From NCBI GenBank assembly GCA_902783535.1, contig CACZRJ010000140.1:1-5103 (forward strand): a stretch of 5,103 bases of DNA, read 5' to 3'. Origin of the DNA: an uncultured Ruminococcus sp. (GTDB taxonomy: Bacteria; Bacillota; Clostridia; Oscillospirales; CAG-382). The notes below the pieces were generated by a model. It saw only the letters and a list, made by a program, of their open reading frames with translations. It searched no databases and was not told where the DNA came from. The position numbers and the translations under genes were made by a program. Below are positions 1-4,017 of this stretch, piece by piece; the stretch's first letter is position 1, and each line of letters opens with the position of its first letter.

Positions 1-1572
1 CACGTACGTCTGGCCGCCGGAGATCGTGATGACGTTGGCTTCCAGTCCTTCGTATGCGCTGTCGATGTTAATCACGCCGCCGGTGATGTTCAGCTTGTAG
101 TCCGCGTGGATGGCGTCGGCGCCGGAGACCGTCTTCTGTCCGCCCCAGCCGCCGCGTCCGCCCCCGGGACCGCCGCGCCCGCCGCCGGGACCCATTTTTC
201 CGCCGCCGGTGCCCATTTTTCCGCCGCCGGTGCTACCTTCCGGACTGTAGACGGTCATCGTGACGGTCCCGCCGGAGATGTTGATGGTGCCCTGGCCCGT
301 CCCGCCTGCCGTGAACGCAGTTCCGTAGTCGGCGTGCAGTCCGTCGTCGTAGCTCTTGATGTCGACGGATCCCGCTTTGACGTTCAGCTCGTTCTGGACT
401 TTGACGCCTTTGTAGGAGGTCGTCGAAGCCGAAGACGCCGTATACCCGCTGTAGGATCCTGTGAATATGGAGACTTTCGGGACGCTTCCGTCGTCGCCCT
501 GCGCCATTTCGAAATCATGGGCCGCCTGGAATCCGTCGCCCGCCGCGTAGACCGTGACCGTCCCGCCGAGCAGCAGGATGTCTCCGCGCGTCATGCCGCT
601 GTTGTCCGCGTCCGTATTCTCCGTCTTGATGCCGTCGCCCTTCGTGGAGATGGCCACAACCGTGCCGCTCTTCACGGTGACCGAATCGTTCCCCTTGATC
701 GCGTTATTCGGCGCGCTCACCTTCAGGGAAAGTTTCTGGACGGTAAGGTCCTTCGTCGTATGGACGCCGTTGTTGTAGGACGCGTTGATCTCGAGCGTTC
801 CGGTTCCCTTCAGTTTCAGGTCCGCTTTCGCGTAGATCGCGCCTTCGCCCTGATTCGCGTCGTCTGCCGTCTTTTCCGGCCGGGTGTCGTTGATGACGTT
901 CCCGGTCCCGCTCTTGGCGGAGATCTCGACGTCTCCGGCCGAATTGATCCTGATCGGGGAATCGCTGCCGCAGGTGATCGTCACGCCGTTCAGTTCGAGG
1001 ACGACCTCGTCGTCTTTTCCCGCTTCCACGATGATCTGTCCTTCCAGTTTTCCGGACAGCGCGTACGTTCCGGCGGCGGTCAGGATGTATGCGGAACCGT
1101 TCTTCGTGAATTTCCCGTCGGACGTGGAGATCTTGAATTCTCCGTCCGTCTCGGTCGCGTCAACGGTTTTGTCGGTGACGGGTTCCTCCCGGCTCACGTC
1201 GTCTCCGGACGGTTCCGTTCCGTCTTCCGGCGGTTCGCTCGCTTCATGCTGAGAGTTTTCGGGCTCTTCGGATGACGGATCCGACGGTTCGCCGGAATCA
1301 TCCGGTCCGTTTTCGGACGCCGTCCCCTCGGATACGGAAGGCACGGACGGTTCTTCTGGATTACTTTCTTCGCCGGCGGACACGGATTCGGACGGATCCG
1401 GTACAGGCAGACTCTGTCCGTCTGACATGTCCTGCCCGGACGGGATCTCCTGCCGCGGGATGAAGGAGCACGCAGCCGCTCCGGACAGCAGGACCGCCGT
1501 CAGGAGCAGCGCGGTCAGGAGCAGAACGAGTCTGTTTCCTTTATAATATTTTCTTTCTTTTCCGTACATCAT
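1..1572 (-). CDS. Secreted lipoprotein with Cthe_2159/DUF4353-type beta-helix carbohydrate-binding domain (C-terminus cut by window edge)
   Basis: The frame is open from an ATG at 1572 to base 1, giving 524 residues with no stop. A basic N-terminus (KERKYYKGNR) precedes a hydrophobic stretch at residues 15-34 and a Cys at 35 (SGAAAC), a lipoprotein signal with a slightly unusual Ala at -3. Residues 38-135 are a Pro/Ser/Glu/Asp linker suited to spanning a cell wall. From about 140 the protein has short repeating strands and turns such as KGDGIK (311), AGDGFQA (345), YDDGLHAD (408), GADAIHAD (484) and AYEGLEA (506), typical of the Cthe_2159 family. That family forms a right-handed beta-helix, binds calcium, and has been linked to binding of cellulose and acidic polysaccharide. 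A Gly-rich loop lies at 448-478. The start is supported by GAGAGG at 1581-1586, 8 bases upstream; Met2 is a less well spaced alternative. Family assignment is firm; the ligand is inferred. Confidence 0.9.
   Translation of the reverse strand, partial: MMYGKERKYYKGNRLVLLLTALLLTAVLLSGAAACSFIPRQEIPSGQDMSDGQSLPVPDPSESVSAGEESNPEEPSVPSVSEGTASENGPDDSGEPSDPSSEEPENSQHEASEPPEDGTEPSGDDVSREEPVTDKTVDATETDGEFKISTSDGKFTKNGSAYILTAAGTYALSGKLEGQIIVEAGKDDEVVLELNGVTITCGSDSPIRINSAGDVEISAKSGTGNVINDTRPEKTADDANQGEGAIYAKADLKLKGTGTLEINASYNNGVHTTKDLTVQKLSLKVSAPNNAIKGNDSVTVKSGTVVAISTKGDGIKTENTDADNSGMTRGDILLLGGTVTVYAAGDGFQAAHDFEMAQGDDGSVPKVSIFTGSYSGYTASSASTTSYKGVKVQNELNVKAGSVDIKSYDDGLHADYGTAFTAGGTGQGTINISGGTVTMTVYSPEGSTGGGKMGTGGGKMGPGGGRGGPGGGRGGWGGQKTVSGADAIHADYKLNITGGVINIDSAYEGLEANVITISGGQTYV
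191..232 (-). repeat. Perfect 21-bp tandem duplication encoding TGGGKMG twice
   Basis: Bases 191-211 and 212-232 are identical. Read on the minus strand they give two copies of the seven-residue unit TGGGKMG (residues 448-461), which run into a longer Gly/Arg/Pro loop to about residue 478. The loop sits between two beta-helix strands. The unit length is a multiple of three, so copy number can change without loss of frame. Confidence 0.85.
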
Positions 1573-1607
1573 GGTTTCCACCTCTCGTTTCCGCCGCGCA
1601 ATGTTTG

Positions 1608-1694
1608 TCCGGTTTCCGGATGATCCGTGCAACACGATCCGTGCTTTCGCACGATCCGTGCATTCGCACGGGGCGGCTATTTTTCTTTTCCGCC
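1608..1694 (-). promoter_or_regulatory. Multi-hairpin 5' leader of the beta-helix lipoprotein gene, with a repeated GTGC/GCAC unit
   Basis: Read in the direction of the lipoprotein gene, the leader can form five small hairpins in a row. They are GGCGG/CCGCC with a 13-base loop (1672-1694), CCGTGC-GAAT-GCACGG (1656-1671), CGTGC-GAAA-GCACG with a GNRA-type loop (1640-1653), GATCGTG/CACgGATC (1622-1639), and TCCGG-AAA-CCGGA (1608-1620). On the plus strand, GATCCGTGC recurs at 1622, 1636 and 1653. Neighbouring arms can also pair the other way (GCACG-GAT-CGTGC), giving two exclusive registers. The Shine-Dalgarno site at 1578-1586 lies just downstream and outside the stems. I recognise no known riboswitch class. 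A role in mRNA stability or translation control is inference. Confidence 0.5.
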
Positions 1695-1698
1695 TCTC

Positions 1699-1738
1699 AT
1701 TGTAAACATCATACTTAAATTTCGCTGAAAATCTGCAA
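1699..1738 (-). promoter_or_regulatory. Weak promoter candidate for the beta-helix lipoprotein gene
   Basis: The AT-rich part of the gap has two -10-like hexamers on the minus strand, TATGAT (1708-1713) and TACAAT (1699-1704). The best upstream -35 match is a poor TTGCAG (1733-1738) at 19-base spacing from TATGAT. Either start point would leave a leader of roughly 120-135 bases containing all the hairpins. The match is weak, and read-through from the regulator gene upstream cannot be excluded. Confidence 0.3.
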
Positions 1739-1766
1739 AGAGTTTTTGAACTTTTTGCGTTTTTTT
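1735..1766 (+). terminator. Terminator-like hairpin between the regulator and lipoprotein genes, better formed on the plus strand
   Basis: Arms 1735-1744 and 1749-1758 pair over ten bases (one G-U on the plus strand) around a four-base loop, followed by G and seven T (1760-1766). This is a canonical intrinsic terminator for plus-strand transcription, although no plus-strand gene lies upstream. On the minus strand the stem keeps nine of ten pairs but is followed only by AGATTTTC. It could therefore act as a weaker, bidirectional terminator for the LysR gene ending at 1791. Confidence 0.4.
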
Positions 1767-1790
1767 CTGCGCAGACCACGCTGATCGCGG

Positions 1791-2675
1791 TCACTCGGGA
1801 CGCCGGAAGTGATCCCTGACCTGCGACAGGAACCGCTCGGCGATCGGCGTGAACGCCTGATACTTGTTCCAGATCAGGTAGAGTTTTGTTTCGAAAACAG
1901 GGTCCAGCGGGCGGAAAACGAGTCCGCTGCCGGGCGACGTGTCCACCAGTTTCGCGAACGTCAGCGCGCAGCCGAGTCCCTCTTTCACGAACATCGACGC
2001 GTTGTACGCGAGCCGGAAAGACCCTTCCAGCCGCAGGGAGGCGTATTTCTCTCCCGCCCACTGACGGATGTCGCCTTCCCAGCCCTGGACGGACGTGAAC
2101 AGCGGAAGCCCTTCCAGGTCCGAAGCTTTGACCGATTCCTTTTTCGCGAGCGGGGCGTCTTCCGGAAGGACCAGCCCCCAGATGTCGCCTTCGGGAAATT
2201 CGACGAAGTTGTATTTTCGCGTGTCCGGCAGATCGCAAAGGACCGCGAAATCCAGAAGCCCCTTGTCCAGCTTCTCCGTGACCTGTTCGGTGTCTCCGCT
2301 GGTGATGTGGTACTGAAGTCCGGGACAGCTCTTCTTGAAAGTCTTGATCTCTCTGGCGAGGTAGCGGATCTGGTAGGATTCGGCCAGTCCGAAATACAGA
2401 TTTCCGCCCGTGACGTCGTCCAGCGAAAGGAACTCCTTCTCGATCTTGTCCGCCATCGTGAGCAGGTCCTCCGCGCGGTTGCGCAGCAGGATGCCCTCGC
2501 TCGTCAGCGAGATGGAGAAGCTGTGCCGCTCGAACAGCTTCTTTCCGAGCTCCTCCTCCAGCGCGCGAAGCGCTTTCGAAAGGGTCGGCTGGGTCACGTG
2601 AAGCAGTTCCGCCGCTTTCGTCATATTTTCCTCTCTGGCGACCGCCAGGAAGTATTTCATCGTGCGCAGTTCCAT
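1791..2675 (-). CDS. LysR-family transcriptional regulator
   Basis: This 294-residue protein has the normal length and order of a LysR-type regulator. The N-terminal winged helix-turn-helix (about residues 1-60) includes MKYFLAVAREENMTKAAELL, VTQPTLSKALRALEEELG and KKLFER, followed by a linker helix and a two-lobed effector-binding domain from about residue 90 to 290 (start GGNLYFGLAES). Such proteins are cytoplasmic tetramers that bind a small-molecule inducer and commonly control a divergent neighbour and themselves. The start is secure: CAGGAGGA at 2683-2690 lies 7 bases before the ATG. The gene is divergent from the hydrolase-flavodoxin operon, which is its likely target. The inducer cannot be read from the sequence, and I see no missing domain. 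Confidence 0.97.
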   Translation of the reverse strand: MELRTMKYFLAVAREENMTKAAELLHVTQPTLSKALRALEEELGKKLFERHSFSISLTSEGILLRNRAEDLLTMADKIEKEFLSLDDVTGGNLYFGLAESYQIRYLAREIKTFKKSCPGLQYHITSGDTEQVTEKLDKGLLDFAVLCDLPDTRKYNFVEFPEGDIWGLVLPEDAPLAKKESVKASDLEGLPLFTSVQGWEGDIRQWAGEKYASLRLEGSFRLAYNASMFVKEGLGCALTFAKLVDTSPGSGLVFRPLDPVFETKLYLIWNKYQAFTPIAERFLSQVRDHFRRPE

Positions 2676-2705
2676 TCTTCCGTCCTCCTGTTATTCCAAA
2701 AATGA

Positions 2706-2717
2706 ATATCACGATAT
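2706..2717. promoter_or_regulatory. Inverted repeat ATATC-AC-GATAT at the LysR transcription start
   Basis: Five-base arms (2706-2710 and 2713-2717) are perfect inverted repeats around a two-base centre. They lie over the predicted start point (about 2713) of the regulator's transcript. The position would suit an autoregulatory site, but short AT-rich dyads also arise by chance. Confidence 0.3.
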
Positions 2718-2719
2718 GA

Positions 2720-2748
2720 ATTATAACTATTTGCAAATGGTTTGTCAA
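2720..2748 (-). promoter_or_regulatory. Consensus sigma-70/SigA promoter of the LysR gene
   Basis: On the minus strand TTGACA (2743-2748) and TATAAT (2720-2725) are both perfect hexamers, separated by exactly 17 bases. Transcription should start near 2713, leaving a leader of about 38 bases before the ATG at 2675. A perfect consensus is unusual for a regulator gene and implies that repression, probably autoregulation, keeps it in check. Confidence 0.85.
2725..2742. promoter_or_regulatory. Near-perfect 18-bp palindrome, candidate LysR operator
   Basis: AACTATTTG and CAAATGGTT (2725-2742) are inverted repeats with one mismatched pair, around a perfect core ATTTGCAAAT (2729-2738). The site fills the spacer of the regulator's own promoter and covers the -35 of the opposing promoter. 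A protein bound here could affect both. LysR-type sites are dyads in divergent regions, but this one does not match T-N11-A exactly, so assignment to this LysR is inference. Confidence 0.5.
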
Positions 2749-2759
2749 CCTGTTAGAAT
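2731..2759 (+). promoter_or_regulatory. Extended -10 promoter of the hydrolase-flavodoxin operon
   Basis: TTGCAA (2731-2736), a 17-base spacer and TAGAAT (2754-2759) form a good promoter, and TGT just before the -10 gives an extended -10 element. The -35 is only a 4/6 match, as expected for a promoter that needs an activator. The start should be near 2766, about 30 bases before the first gene. It overlaps the opposing regulator promoter over 2731-2748. Confidence 0.7.
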
Positions 2760-2795
2760 GATAACGGAAAAAAGAAAAAAGGAGTTTCGTTCGGG

Positions 2796-3005
2796 ATGGA
2801 AACGGCAATGCTGAACGATCTGCTCGAAGACGAAGCCGAGAAGGCGCTGTACGAGAACGGGGAACTGGACGAACTGAAGCGGGTCCTCCGGAAACGCAGG
2901 AGCCTTCTGATGGACGAACTGCACGGGACAATGAAACAGGTGGACCGCCTGGACGCCGTCATCCGGCAGACCGAAAAAGAACTGAAAGAGAGGAAACGGA
3001 CATGA
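2796..3005 (+). CDS. Small charged helical (coiled-coil) protein of unknown function, first gene of the operon
   Basis: This is a 69-residue protein of a family I do not recognise by name. It is almost entirely predicted helix, with no signal peptide or membrane segment. An acidic first part (LLEDEAEKALYENGELDELKR, residues 9-29) leads into a long amphipathic helix at about 35-66, with hydrophobic residues at L37, L38, L42, M46, V49, L52 and I56, ending in a basic tail. The shape resembles the dimerisation helices of MerR-type regulators but has no DNA-binding part. The start is preceded by AAAGGAG (2778-2784) at a somewhat long 11-base spacing. The stop overlaps the hydrolase start by four bases (ATGA, 3002-3005), so the two are probably translationally coupled. 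A partner or adaptor role for the hydrolase is speculation; coding status is supported by its position, ribosome site and overlap. Confidence 0.75.
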   Translation: METAMLNDLLEDEAEKALYENGELDELKRVLRKRRSLLMDELHGTMKQVDRLDAVIRQTEKELKERKRT

Positions 3006-4003
3006 TGACAAAAGAAAAACTCAAACTGACGGAGGAATGGGACAAGACTTTTCCGAAAAGCAGCCGCGTTTCTCACCGCAAAGTGACGTTCGTCAACCGC
3101 TACGGGATCACGCTCGCGGGCGACCTGTACGCGCCGCTGAACGCGGAGGGACCGCTTCCCGCGATCGCCGTCTGCGGGCCGTTCGGCGCCGTGAAGGAGC
3201 AGTGCTCCGGCCTCTACGCCCAGACGATGGCGGAACGCGGATTCGTAACGCTCGCGTTCGATCCGTCGTTCACGGGCGAAAGCGGCGGGAACGTCCGCTA
3301 TACGGCTTCTCCCGACATCAATACGGAGGACTTCATGGCGGCGGTGGATTTCCTTTCGCTTTTCGACGGGGCCGATCCCGAACGCGTCGGCATCATCGGC
3401 ATCTGCGGATGGGGAGGCATGGCGATCAATACCGCCGCGCTCGACACGCGCGTGAAGGCAACGGCGGCGATGACGATGTACGACATGACCCGCGTGAACG
3501 CGAAGGGGTATTTCGACAGCGAAGACAGCGAGGAAAAGCGCTATGAGAAGCGGAAAGCGCTTTGCGCGCAGCGGATCGCCGACCTGAAAGCGGGGACGTA
3601 CGCGTCCGCCGGCGGCGTCGTCGACCCTCTGCCGGATGACGCCCCCTATTTCGTAAAAGACTATTACGATTATTACAAGACGGAGCGCGGCTACCACCCG
3701 CGGTCGCTCAACTCGAACAGCGGCTGGAACGTGACCGGCTGCGAATCCTTCCTCAACCAGCCGATCCTGCTGTATTCGAACGAGATCCGGTCCGCCGTTC
3801 TGATCGTTCACGGGGACAGGGCGCACTCCTGCTATTTCGGGCGCGACGCCTACGCGAATATGATCGAAGGAAGCAAATACGCCGAAAACAAGGAACTGCT
3901 CATTCTTCCCGGCGTTTCGCATACCGATCTGTACGACGGCGGCGGGAAGGACGCGATCCCGTTCGACAAACTCGAATCCTTTTTCAGAACGCATCTTTCC
4001 TGA
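3002..4003 (+). CDS. Alpha/beta hydrolase (dienelactone hydrolase/YcjY-like superfamily) with a probable Cys nucleophile
   Basis: This is a complete 333-residue cytoplasmic hydrolase without a signal peptide. Landmarks in order are the first strands (KVTFVNRYGITLAGDLYAP, 27-45), an oxyanion-region loop CGPFGAVKEQ (58-67), DPSFTGESGG (87-96), the nucleophile elbow GICGWGG (133-139) with Cys135 where Ser is usual, and a helical insert at about 163-240 including DPLPDDAPYFVKDYYDYY. These are followed by VLIVHGDRAHS (266-276) and PGVSHTDLYD (303-312) with the likely catalytic His307. Family members hydrolyse esters, lactones or thioesters; the substrate here is unknown. The classic acid four residues after the His of the HG motif is Ala274, so the triad acid is not obvious, with Asp272 a candidate. 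The start overlaps the upstream stop, with AGAGGA (2989-2994) 7 bases before it; Met2 is an alternative. AAGGAG of the next gene overlaps its stop codon. Confidence 0.95.
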   Translation: MMTKEKLKLTEEWDKTFPKSSRVSHRKVTFVNRYGITLAGDLYAPLNAEGPLPAIAVCGPFGAVKEQCSGLYAQTMAERGFVTLAFDPSFTGESGGNVRYTASPDINTEDFMAAVDFLSLFDGADPERVGIIGICGWGGMAINTAALDTRVKATAAMTMYDMTRVNAKGYFDSEDSEEKRYEKRKALCAQRIADLKAGTYASAGGVVDPLPDDAPYFVKDYYDYYKTERGYHPRSLNSNSGWNVTGCESFLNQPILLYSNEIRSAVLIVHGDRAHSCYFGRDAYANMIEGSKYAENKELLILPGVSHTDLYDGGGKDAIPFDKLESFFRTHLS

Positions 4004-4017
4004 AGGAGACCATGATC

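Noticed and set aside
106..1275. Long plus-strand open frame (389 codons) opposite the beta-helix lipoprotein
   Set aside because: Its translation is low-complexity Arg/Val/Asp-rich sequence with no recognisable domain and no ribosome site. The opposite strand encodes a clear family member, so this is a GC-rich shadow.
1622..1671. Possible CRISPR-like array from three copies of GATCCGTGC
   Set aside because: The repeats are nine bases, with gaps of only five and eight bases between them, and no cas genes are present. They are better explained as hairpin arms in an mRNA leader.
1608..1694. Known riboswitch upstream of the lipoprotein gene
   Set aside because: I could not match the conserved cores of the cyclic-di-GMP, SAM, cobalamin or ydaO classes. 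Only simple short hairpins are visible, so no class is claimed.
1767..1791. Palindrome CTGCGCAG and the small hairpin just after the LysR stop as a stand-alone terminator
   Set aside because: In the direction of the LysR transcript these are followed by a run of A, not T, so they do not form an intrinsic terminator by themselves.
1809..2705. Plus-strand open frame (298 codons) opposite the LysR gene
   Set aside because: It mirrors the LysR gene almost exactly, its product is Arg/Gln/Phe-rich with no domain, and no promoter or ribosome site precedes it.
2753..3994. Minus-strand open frame (413 codons) opposite the small protein and hydrolase genes
   Set aside because: The plus strand carries a highly recognisable hydrolase. 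The antisense product is Arg/Val-rich and ends in a low-complexity Ser/Phe tail, as expected of a shadow frame.
4012..4017. Upstream ATG at 4012 as the start of the flavodoxin lipoprotein
   Set aside because: It lies only three bases from AAGGAG, while the in-frame ATG at 4018 has nine-base spacing and gives a more standard MRK signal-peptide start.
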